A stretch of 64,000 bases of DNA from Undibacterium umbellatum (GTDB lineage: Bacteria; Pseudomonadota; Gammaproteobacteria; Burkholderiales; Burkholderiaceae_D). Shown in pieces: positions 17,701 to 25,941 of the stretch (positions within the stretch are counted from its first letter, which is position 1; every line of letters starts with the position of its first letter). The stretch spans positions 62,001-126,000 of the forward strand of contig NZ_JACOFX010000015.1 of the NCBI RefSeq assembly GCF_014284125.1. The letters run 5' to 3'. Below the pieces are notes generated by a model. The model ran no database searches and was not told the origin of the DNA. It saw only the letters and a program-made list of their open reading frames with translations. The position numbers and the translations under genes were made by a program.

Positions 17701-20475
17701 TTATTTGAAGTCGCCCGCAAACACGCGCAAGGTTTTTTCAAATCCCAGATGTTTAGTCATGGCTTCTTTGACTTGAGCCACAGTCAGTGACTGTATCTTC
17801 TTTTCTATATCCGCCTGGAATTGCATATTACGACCAAGATAGAGGTTGTTGACCAGACTATTGGCCAGTGCGGCGTCCTGGCTGCGTTCGAGTTGATATT
17901 GCTGGATCAGGCTCTTCTTGCCATCTTCCAGTTCCGCTGCTGTAAAGCCTTCCGTCTGTACGCGGGCCATTTCTTCACGTATGCCAGTTTCAAGCTTGAC
18001 TCGGTTTTGCGGTGCGTAAATAGCACCGGCATTGAAGGCCCCCACTTCTTCTACCGATGAACCACTAAAGCTGGAACCACCACCATAGCTGACCCCATCT
18101 TTTTGACGTATGCGGTTCAGTATGCGTGAATTGGCACTGCCGCCCATGAGGTAATTGCCCAGTACCAGTGCCGGATAATCAGGGTGTTTGTTACCGACCG
18201 GTACCAGCATGGTTGCAAAGAAGAAGGCATTCGCTTTGTCCGGTGTGATGATTTGCTTGTCATCGGCCTTAGTTGCCAGGAAAGGTTTGGGGAGACGGGT
18301 GAATTTTTGTGATGTGTTCCAGTCACCGAAGGTTTTTTGCAATTCTGCTTTCAAGCCGTTGGCATCAAATTCGCCGACGACAGCAATTTGTGCCTGTTTT
18401 GCATGATTGGCACCATAAAACTGTTTCCAGAATGCCTTGGCATCTGCCAGTTTGGCTGTTTTCAGATAGGCAATCTGTTCATCTATGCTGCGATAGTAGC
18501 GGGCGTCATCGCTGGGATAGGTATTTTGTGCTTTCCTGCCTGCATCGACGGCGACAGCTTGAGGTTCCTTGCGTGACTCTTCCAGTTGTGCCAACTGAGA
18601 ATTGAGCAATTGTGTGAACTCGGCTTCATTGAAGGCAGGCTGACGCAGGGCATCGCGCAATAATTCCAGTACTCTGGGCAGATTGTCACGTATGGTTTCC
18701 ACCTGTACGTTGGCGGTAGAAACTGAACCACTGATTTGCAACTTGGTCTTGAGTTTGTCCAATTCTTCGGTGAATTGTTGACGGCTGAGTTTTTCCGTAC
18801 CACGGTTGAGCATGGCAGCGGCCAGCTCGGCAGCACCGGCCTTGCCTTTCAGGCTGTTTTCATCGCCAAAATTCAACATCATCGACAGCACAACAGTATT
18901 GCCACGTGTCGTCTTGGGCAGCAAGGCGTATTGCATGCCATTGCTGAGTGCGCCTGTGATAGTGCGCTTGTCGATATTGTCAGCCGAAGCGATAAAATTT
19001 TCTGCCTGGGCGATGGCCACGCCAGGTTTTAATTGCTTGATTTGCTCATCCACAGCAACTTTGGCCGGGGCAGGTGAGCGGTCCGGCTTTTCTGTCGGGA
19101 TAAAACTGCCTGAGGTGCGGTTGCTTGACTTCAGCCAGGTAGTGGCGACGCGCTGTACATCTTCAGCCTTGAGTGCCTTGACGCGGTCGCGGAACAAGAA
19201 GAACAAACGCCAGTCACCAGCGGCGATACTTTCCGAAAGAGCCACGGCAAATTTTTCAGGATCATTGAAAATCTGCGCGATATCTGAATCCAGCTTGGCC
19301 TTGGCACGTGTCAGTTCTGCTTCTGTGACAGGAACCTTGTCAAAGCCTTCTATGGTTTCCAGCAAGATCTTCTTGGCTTCTGGCAGGTTTTGCTCAGTAC
19401 GCAAGTTGGCGCCCAGCATCAGGAAACCTGGTTCTTCCAGATTTGCGGCCCACGGGAATACATCGGCAGTTTTCTTGGTTTCAACCAGGGCCTTGTACAG
19501 GCGGCCATTGGGTGTGTCGCCCAGGATCAGGGCCAGCGCCTCAGTCGCGGCATAATCAGGGTGGGCTGCAGGTACGGTGTGGTACAAAGCTGCGATGGCT
19601 TGTGAATCACCAACGCGACGGACAATGACATCGCGCTCACCATCTTGCACGGGATCTAATGTGTACGTAGGTTCCAGCGCACGTTTTGGTTTTGGTATTT
19701 TGCCAAATTTGGTCGCAATCAATTGCAGAGCCTGTTTGGCATCAAAGGCACCAGCTACGATCAGGGTGGCATTGTCAGGCTGGTAGTATTTGCGCCAGAA
19801 AGCTTGCAGGTGCGGGATGTTGACGTTTTCCACATCTGTACGTGCGCCTATGGTGTCCTTGCCATAGTTATGCCATTGATGGGCGGCCGACATGATGCGC
19901 TGTATCAGGATGGCGATGCCGGAGTTCTCATTTTTTTCCATTTCATTGCGCACGACGGTGAATTCTGTCTTAAGGTCTTCGCCGGAGATGCGTGAGTTGA
20001 CCATACGGTCGGCTTCCATACTGATGGCCCAGGCCAGGGTTTCCGGCTTGGCAGCAAAGGTTTCATAGTAATTGGTGCGGTCCAGCCAGGTCGTACCATT
20101 GAATTGCACGCCGCGCTGTGACATTTCTTCCCACAGACGTGGATGGGCCTTACTGCCCTTGAACATCAGATGTTCGAGCAAATGCGCCATGCCAGTTTCG
20201 CCATAGTTTTCATGGCGCGAGCCTACCCGGTAAGTAATATTTACGGTGGTAGTCGGTTTGCTGGCATCTTGCACCAGCAAGACACGCATGCCATTCAACA
20301 ACTGGTACTCGTCTATTCCCTCTACCTGGCGCACAAACTGTACGCCCGCAGGCAGGGCAGCTTTGGCTGTCGCTGCATTTTCAGCCGCGATGGCTGGCGG
20401 GAGATGGACCAGGGTAGTAAAAGCCAATGCCAGGGAGAGGCTCAAGCTGCTGAGTTGCATGCGCGATGATTTCAT
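17701..20475 (-). CDS. Secreted M16 zinc metallopeptidase (924 aa)
   Basis: This is the third two-half pitrilysin-type enzyme of the window. A signal peptide is cut after about residue 30 (AIA-AENAAT). The zinc motif HLLEH is at 98-102, with the third ligand in VVRNEMEKNEN near residue 178. The C-terminal half keeps the RIRQKDGVSYGG substrate-anchoring signature. The ATG has an AAAGG ribosome site. It shares the segments YxVGSRHExYGETGMAHLLEH and QPDNAxLxVAG with the gene at 2255-5011, indicating duplication. It is flanked by tRNA-Arg upstream and an HD-domain gene downstream. A role in periplasmic peptide breakdown is inferred from family knowledge. Confidence 0.96.
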   Translation of the reverse strand: MKSSRMQLSSLSLSLALAFTTLVHLPPAIAAENAATAKAALPAGVQFVRQVEGIDEYQLLNGMRVLLVQDASKPTTTVNITYRVGSRHENYGETGMAHLLEHLMFKGSKAHPRLWEEMSQRGVQFNGTTWLDRTNYYETFAAKPETLAWAISMEADRMVNSRISGEDLKTEFTVVRNEMEKNENSGIAILIQRIMSAAHQWHNYGKDTIGARTDVENVNIPHLQAFWRKYYQPDNATLIVAGAFDAKQALQLIATKFGKIPKPKRALEPTYTLDPVQDGERDVIVRRVGDSQAIAALYHTVPAAHPDYAATEALALILGDTPNGRLYKALVETKKTADVFPWAANLEEPGFLMLGANLRTEQNLPEAKKILLETIEGFDKVPVTEAELTRAKAKLDSDIAQIFNDPEKFAVALSESIAAGDWRLFFLFRDRVKALKAEDVQRVATTWLKSSNRTSGSFIPTEKPDRSPAPAKVAVDEQIKQLKPGVAIAQAENFIASADNIDKRTITGALSNGMQYALLPKTTRGNTVVLSMMLNFGDENSLKGKAGAAELAAAMLNRGTEKLSRQQFTEELDKLKTKLQISGSVSTANVQVETIRDNLPRVLELLRDALRQPAFNEAEFTQLLNSQLAQLEESRKEPQAVAVDAGRKAQNTYPSDDARYYRSIDEQIAYLKTAKLADAKAFWKQFYGANHAKQAQIAVVGEFDANGLKAELQKTFGDWNTSQKFTRLPKPFLATKADDKQIITPDKANAFFFATMLVPVGNKHPDYPALVLGNYLMGGSANSRILNRIRQKDGVSYGGGSSFSGSSVEEVGAFNAGAIYAPQNRVKLETGIREEMARVQTEGFTAAELEDGKKSLIQQYQLERSQDAALANSLVNNLYLGRNMQFQADIEKKIQSLTVAQVKEAMTKHLGFEKTLRVFAGDFK

Positions 20476-20688
20476 GTAGCGACCTTTATAGATGAGGTAA
20501 ATGCAAAATGGTGAATGTCAGTGTATTCGCCTGCAGATAATACGCAGGCTGTGACCATGCAAATCAGATTCTGGTTCAATCCAGAAATAATTGCAAAGTG
20601 GACAAGCTTAGTACAAATGCGGCAAGGTCGACAAGCAAACTTGCGAATAGCTGGCCGTGCAGGGATAAAGAGGGATAAGAAAAAATCA

Positions 20689-20765
20689 TGGCGCGCCAGA
20701 CACGAATCGAACGTGCGACCCCAGCCTTCGGAGGGCTGTACTCTATCCAACTGAGCTACTGGCGC
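20689..20765 (-). tRNA. tRNA-Arg (anticodon CCG)
   Basis: The minus strand folds as a 77-nt cloverleaf with encoded CCA. The acceptor stem GCGCCAG pairs with CTGGCGC and the discriminator is G. The D arm contains AGCTCAGTTGGATAGAG, the anticodon stem CAGCC/GGCTG holds the loop CTCCGAA, and the T loop reads TTCGATT. It decodes CGG. A T run directly after the CCA probably ends transcription. Confidence 0.96.
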
Positions 20766-20919
20766 GTGGGCTATGCATGGAAATGCATAAGTGAGACTTA
20801 AGTAATGCAAGGGCAACATTCTAACTCAATTTCAAGCGGGTCTTGCGCATCAAAGCAGGGAATTTGTCGTTAAAGCGGGCAGATTTTCCTGATTCTTGGC
20901 GCACACAGCCTGCTTTTCA

Positions 20920-20948
20920 TTCCAAACACGGCGCTTTCGCTCTATAAT
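20920..20948 (+). promoter_or_regulatory. Sigma-70-type promoter of the cytochrome c gene
   Basis: TTCCAA (20920-20925) and a perfect TATAAT (20943-20948) are separated by 17 bp, 88 bp before the cytochrome ATG. Confidence 0.55.
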
Positions 20949-21035
20949 CCCAAGCTTTGGCACTTGCCGCGGTAGGTTGCCGAGCTGCATAGGCTAACGA
21001 CTTTCAGTACCTAATTTATTTGCATTGAGGAAACC

Positions 21036-21581
21036 ATGAGCGACGCGCACGACGAACACGAATCAGCGATCAAGACCCCTAAGCAACTAATCGTTGCAGT
21101 TCTCGCCGGATTCCTGGTACCCATTATTGCCATTGTCTTGCTGGTACAGTATGTATCGAATGACAAAAAAGTAGGTGCAGGTTCTTCTGCACTCACACCT
21201 GAAGCAATTGCTACCCGTATCAGCCCGGTAGCTGACCAGGGTTTTAACTTCAAGGATGCCAGCGGCCCTAAAACCCTGCAATCCGGCGAAGCTGTCTATA
21301 AAACCATCTGTGCTGCTTGTCACGACACTGGTGCTGCCAGCGCACCTAAATTTGGAAATGCCGCTGACTGGGGTCCACGTATTGCGCAGGGCTACGACAA
21401 AGTGCTCGCCAATGCGATAGGTGGCTTGCGTGCCATGCCTGCCAAAGGCGGCAACCCTGACCTGGACGATATCGAAGTGGCCCGTGCTGTAGTGCATTTG
21501 GCTAATTCTGCAGGCGCTAAATTCAAGGAGCCTGAAGTCAAGCCGGCAGCAGCAGCTTCTGCCGAGGCATCTGCAAAGTAA
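21036..21581 (+). CDS. Membrane-anchored c-type cytochrome (cytochrome c5 family)
   Basis: The 181-residue protein has a short cytoplasmic head, one membrane helix at about residues 17-40 that serves as an uncleaved anchor, and a periplasmic class I cytochrome c domain. Heme is attached at CAACH (Cys92, Cys95, His96). The distal ligand is probably Met134 in GLRAMPAKGG, the pattern of cytochrome c5. Such proteins carry electrons between respiratory complexes on the periplasmic face. The Ala-rich C-terminus (KPAAAASAEASAK) is low complexity. The ATG has a GAGGAAA ribosome site. It has its own TATAAT promoter and ends in a strong terminator, so it is a single-gene unit. Confidence 0.93.
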   Translation: MSDAHDEHESAIKTPKQLIVAVLAGFLVPIIAIVLLVQYVSNDKKVGAGSSALTPEAIATRISPVADQGFNFKDASGPKTLQSGEAVYKTICAACHDTGAASAPKFGNAADWGPRIAQGYDKVLANAIGGLRAMPAKGGNPDLDDIEVARAVVHLANSAGAKFKEPEVKPAAAASAEASAK

Positions 21582-21602
21582 GTATTGCCTGAACAGACAA
21601 AC

Positions 21603-21630
21603 AAAAAACCCCGGAAATCCGGGGTTTTTT
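21603..21630 (+). terminator. Rho-independent terminator after cytochrome c
   Basis: AAAAAACCCCGGA pairs with TCCGGGGTTTTTT around a tiny A-rich loop, 22 bp after the stop codon, followed by T-rich sequence. Confidence 0.9.
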
Positions 21631-22123
21631 GTTTGCTACGGGCCTGGATTGCCAAGCTTGCGCCCATATTTTCCTGTATTTATTACAAGGGACATGACGG
21701 CATTATTTATTTTTGCTCCTTTTTGGTGCGCAAGTGTTTGCGTTTATTATATGTGGGCAAATGCTCCGCAAAAATCAATAATATCTCACTGGCAATAAAT
21801 TCTAGCTTCCTGCACAAGCGCAAAAATTTTAAGCCGTTTTTGAAACTTTGGCGACATTTCATAGTCAAACCCCAGTGGGGCTCTACGCAAATGTCATATT
21901 TTTGTAGCTAGGTGTTGTTTTTTTGCTGCATGTTTTTTATCAATATTGACAACGGAATCTCTTAAATGTTCTCATGCTGAGGCAAATTTTCTGAAAGAAA
22001 TTTCTCAAAATTTTCCCCACGCCGAAAAAAATTTCCATTTTTATTTGGTGGTTTTGCAAATTAACAAACTTTGTTTAGTTGTCACAAAATTTGTTAGGAA
22101 CATATATATAACGGAGCGCAATA
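21631..22123. other. AT-rich non-coding leader before the first TonB-dependent receptor
   Basis: About 490 bp without a convincing gene. It is AT-rich compared with its surroundings and probably holds the receptor promoter and a long 5' untranslated region. The only firm element is the GGAG ribosome site just before 22124. I see no Fur-type palindrome or known riboswitch. Confidence 0.5.
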
Positions 22124-24910
22124 ATGATAAGAGAAAAAACGATATCAAGATCGGTACGATTGATCTGTTCTAGTGGTTTGCTTTTGAGTATGGGTATGCT
22201 GGCCCAGCCAAGCTTCGCGCAAGAAGCGGTACAAAAAGTTGAAATCACTGGTTCCAGTATCAAGCGTACTGAAACTGAAGGTGTTGCAACGACCCAGATT
22301 TTGAGCCGTAAAGACATCGAGCAAACTGGCAAAACTTCCATCGCTGACGTAGTCCGCAGTATTTCTGCAGATAACAACGGCAGTATCAGTGGTTCTTTCA
22401 CTAACGGCTTTGCCGGTAGTGCTTCTGGCGTTTCCCTCCGTGGTCTGAGCGTTAGCTCCACGCTGGTGCTGATCAATGGTCGCCGTACTGCGCCTTATGG
22501 CTTCGGTGATGACGGTCAACGCAGCTTCGTCGATTTGAACTCCATTCCTCTGGATGCAGTTGATCGCATCGAGATCCTGAAAGACGGCGCATCCGCGATC
22601 TACGGCTCCGACGCTATTGCAGGCGTGGTTAACGTTATCCTGCGTCAAAACTATGTTGGTCAGTCTGTTGCTGCCAATATCGGTCAATCTTCCCGTGGCG
22701 ATGGCCGCGTGATGAGCGCTTCTGCAGCTCTTGGTTTTGGTAATCTGCAACAAGACAAATACAATGTCTTCATGACGATTGATGCCAAGAAGCAAGAAAA
22801 AATCTGGCAAAAAGACCGTGACGACTATATCGGCCAAGCCGATGCACGTCCATGGGGTGGCCGCGATCAGCGCGCAGGCCAAATTACAGGCGGTAACGGT
22901 GGCGGTTCCAACTTCCTGGGTACAGTACGCCCAGTGAACGCTACTGGTGGTACGCTCACTGGCGCTGCTGGCAATGTCAAACAATTGCCTGGTACATGCT
23001 CTGCTGCAAATCTGGACCCAGTTGGCGGTACTTCACTCGACAACGCCTTGGGCGGTTGTTTGTGGGATCCGGTTCAATATCAGACTATTCAGCCTGAAAC
23101 AGAAAACCTGAACATCTATGCACGCGGTACTTTTGCCATCAATGACAAAACGACTGCATACACAGAACTGGGTTTGTTCAACAGCAAGGCAAAAACCCAA
23201 ACTACACCTTCCGGTTTGACTGGCGCTGGCTTTGACCTGGTCAACGCCCGTGTTAACAACACCAATACTGGTCCTGACCAGTTGTTGCTGCCTATCGGCC
23301 ATCCGGACAATCCGTTTGCTGCTAACCGCGCACGCCCACGCTGGGTAGATGCTGGACGTCCACGTAGCGCCGATCTGGAAACTACAGTCACCCGTTTCCT
23401 GGCTGGTGTTAAAGGCACAGTTGCTGAGTGGGATTACGACGCTGGCTTCCTGTATGCTGAAAGCAAAACAGACAAGACACAAAACGGTTACTATCGCCAA
23501 TCTGCTCTGAAAGCAGCAGTAGCAAATGGTAGTTTCCGTATTGGTCAGGGCCGTGTGAATACACCTGAAGTGCTGGCATTGGTTTCTCCAACTTTGCAAA
23601 ACTCTGGCGTGACCAAGAGCACATCGGTAGACTTCAAAGCGACCCGTGAATTGATGCAATTGCCTGGTGGTGCTATGGGCATTGCGGTTGGTGCAGAGTA
23701 TCGCAAAGAAGAAACCAACAGCGATCCAACTCCATACACTAATATCAATGACATCGCAGGCTTGGGCTACTCCGCTTCCAAGGGTTCCCGCAATGTGACA
23801 GCGCTGTATACTGAGTTGGCTATCCCTGTACTGAAATCCCTGGAATTCCAGCTGGCTGCCCGTACAGACAAATACTCTGACTATGGTCGCTCGACTACAC
23901 CAAAAGCTGGCTTCAAATTTACACCGACCAATACCTTCGCATTACGCGGTACTTATGCTGAAGGTTTCCGTGCTCCTAGCGCGGCTGAGAACGGTGATTC
24001 CGCTGTAGCAGCATTTACCAATATCCCTAACGATCCTATCCGTTGCCCGGTAACTAAACTGCCTATCGATTGTTCTTCCCAACAAGTTGGTGCTATCACA
24101 GTTGGTAACAAAAACATCAAGCCAGAAACATCCAAGAGCTATAGCTTGGGCTTCGTCGTAGAGCCAGTCAAGAACTTCAGTATCTCCCTGGACTGGTGGA
24201 AAATTGAACGTGACGGCGAAATCGGTGGTTCTGATCCTAGCGCGATTGTTGCCAATCCAGCTGGCTACCCAGATGCACAAATTGTCCGTGGCGAAGCAAC
24301 TTCCAACTTCCCTGGCCTGGCTGGTCCTATCCTGATGGTTAAAGCGCCTTACCTGAACGCTGGTAAGACACAAACATCCGGTCTGGATCTGGACATGCGC
24401 AGCAAGTTTGACCTGGGCGCCAACGGTAAGTTAAATGCCGGCGTGGTTGTGACTTACATGCATGAATTCAAGCGTACTGATTCTGATGGTACTACGCACG
24501 AATTCGCTGGTACTCACGGTGATATCAACCTGTCCGGTAACGGCGGTACACCGCGTACTAAAGTTAGTTTGAGCCTGGGTTGGGACCGTGGTCCTTGGAC
24601 AGTGTCCGGTAACATCAACCATGTATCCAGCATCAGCGGCACCAATGAAATCGGTGGCGAGTGCCTGGATACAGATGCAAACCACAATCCTTACCTCGGT
24701 TGCCGTATTGCTGCCTTCACGACAGTTGACGTGTTCGGTAAATGGAAAATGTCCAAAAACCTGGAATTCACAGCATCCATCACCAACTTGTTTGACAAGA
24801 TGGCACCGCTGGACGTCCAGACTTATGGCCGTATCAACTACAACCCATCCCTGCATCAGTCCGGCGCAGTTGGCCGTTACTGGAACATCGGTGCTCGTTA
24901 CACATTCTGA
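22124..24910 (+). CDS. TonB-dependent outer-membrane receptor (928 aa)
   Basis: A signal peptide (ending PSFA-QEA) is followed by a TonB box (VQKVEITGSS). The plug domain spans about residues 45-175 with the typical LRGLSVSSTLVLINGRR and VDRIEILKDGASAIYGSDAIAGVVN blocks. The beta-barrel ends with the terminal aromatic signature YWNIGARYTF. The plug type and the repeated use of Asn/Gly-rich loops resemble receptors for peptides or oligosaccharides rather than classical siderophore receptors. That is a weak inference. Codon choice looks biased as in highly expressed genes. A paralogue with almost the same mature start lies about 1 kb downstream. No periplasmic binding or inner-membrane transporter genes are adjacent. 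Confidence 0.95.
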   Translation: MIREKTISRSVRLICSSGLLLSMGMLAQPSFAQEAVQKVEITGSSIKRTETEGVATTQILSRKDIEQTGKTSIADVVRSISADNNGSISGSFTNGFAGSASGVSLRGLSVSSTLVLINGRRTAPYGFGDDGQRSFVDLNSIPLDAVDRIEILKDGASAIYGSDAIAGVVNVILRQNYVGQSVAANIGQSSRGDGRVMSASAALGFGNLQQDKYNVFMTIDAKKQEKIWQKDRDDYIGQADARPWGGRDQRAGQITGGNGGGSNFLGTVRPVNATGGTLTGAAGNVKQLPGTCSAANLDPVGGTSLDNALGGCLWDPVQYQTIQPETENLNIYARGTFAINDKTTAYTELGLFNSKAKTQTTPSGLTGAGFDLVNARVNNTNTGPDQLLLPIGHPDNPFAANRARPRWVDAGRPRSADLETTVTRFLAGVKGTVAEWDYDAGFLYAESKTDKTQNGYYRQSALKAAVANGSFRIGQGRVNTPEVLALVSPTLQNSGVTKSTSVDFKATRELMQLPGGAMGIAVGAEYRKEETNSDPTPYTNINDIAGLGYSASKGSRNVTALYTELAIPVLKSLEFQLAARTDKYSDYGRSTTPKAGFKFTPTNTFALRGTYAEGFRAPSAAENGDSAVAAFTNIPNDPIRCPVTKLPIDCSSQQVGAITVGNKNIKPETSKSYSLGFVVEPVKNFSISLDWWKIERDGEIGGSDPSAIVANPAGYPDAQIVRGEATSNFPGLAGPILMVKAPYLNAGKTQTSGLDLDMRSKFDLGANGKLNAGVVVTYMHEFKRTDSDGTTHEFAGTHGDINLSGNGGTPRTKVSLSLGWDRGPWTVSGNINHVSSISGTNEIGGECLDTDANHNPYLGCRIAAFTTVDVFGKWKMSKNLEFTASITNLFDKMAPLDVQTYGRINYNPSLHQSGAVGRYWNIGARYTF

Positions 24911-24994
24911 TGATGTAGCGGCACAGCATGTTTAAGTAATGCCTTCGCCGGATCCGTAGTCCCGGCAAAGGCACTGCCAATGCAATGTTGAATG

Positions 24995-25030
24995 AAAGCC
25001 CCGCAAGCTTGCTTGCGGGGCTTTTTTCAT
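24995..25030 (+). terminator. Rho-independent terminator after the first TonB receptor
   Basis: A perfect 14-bp stem (AAAGCCCCGCAAGC and complement) has a two-base centre and a T run. A weaker, one-mismatch hairpin precedes it at about 24940-24970. Confidence 0.9.
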
Positions 25031-25941
25031 GCGCTTTCAGCAGCCGCAGAGGGAAGAACACTGGCGGTACAACCTGGATTTAGCTGAGAGGTACACTCGG
25101 TACATGAAACTGCGCAGTTTCGCAGCAGCGTCTATAGCGGTTTAGGGACGGGTATAGAGCACGAGTAGCATATCTGGTGTTGTTGCTGGCAATGAACAGT
25201 TGAGGCTGCAAGAGCGTAGTAAGAGTAAATTTGCCAGCCCTCTTCATATCAGATACGGCGGCAAACTCTTGCTGGAGTCAGCCTTAAAGAGATGTTATTA
25301 ACGCAATTTTCCATGCATGGCCAAGATCGCCCTTGTTGTGCATAAGAGACAAGTGAAAAAGTTGTACATACCAATTTTTTAGTGACGTCCAGAAAAATAA
25401 ATCGGACTATATTTTTTTTGACAAACTGCCAATCAAGGCGGGCAGGCGTTGAAAGTCAAATAAACGTCGGCGAGAAATCACTAAACTTGTGCAGAGAAAA
25501 AAATCATCCGATTTTTATACTGAAAATTAACTATCAAGGACTCAATAATTCAGGCCATGAAAAAATAGCTAAATTAAATATAAATGTTTTGGTGCGACGT
25601 AATTTAGCAACATATCTACTTGCCTTAATTAACATTCCGAATCATTAAAAATGATCTGCATTGCAGCGTGTCCGTGAGATAAAAAGAAATATATTAGCGA
25701 AGCTTGACAGCAAAGTTTTCAAATGGTTCCATAAATAAGGAGATTTTTTTACGGAACAAAAAAGCAAAAAAGAAGCATTCATTCAATCTACAAAAAAGTA
25801 CTGACGCGTACACTTTTTGCAGTTTCCGTAAAGAAATTCCCAAAGAAAATATTGCTACCAGGGCAAATAGGGGGTTCTGGCGAAAGTCAGGATCTTGCCT
25901 GGGTAGTATCGCTCATCAGTTCCATTTTTGGGGGTTTAGTC
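25031..25941. other. Long AT-rich intergenic region between the two TonB receptors
   Basis: About 910 bp without a supportable gene. The first 300 bp have near-average composition and show nothing recognisable. From about 25370 the sequence is strongly AT-rich. It holds a TTGACA at 25704-25709 without a good -10 partner, and a small inverted repeat ATCATT/AATGAT at 25641-25655. A G-rich ribosome site (GGGGG) precedes the start at 25942. The open frame at 25382-25648 has no family signal and atypical composition. Confidence 0.45.

Noticed and set aside
22079..22108. TTGTCA and TATATA spaced 18 bp, as promoter of the first TonB receptor
   Set aside because: Transcription would start only a few bases before or inside the ribosome site, leaving no room for initiation.
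25382..25648. An 88-codon open frame in the AT-rich leader of the second TonB receptor
   Set aside because: It has no ribosome site, is rich in Asn/Ile/Lys as AT-rich non-coding DNA would be, and shows no recognisable domain.
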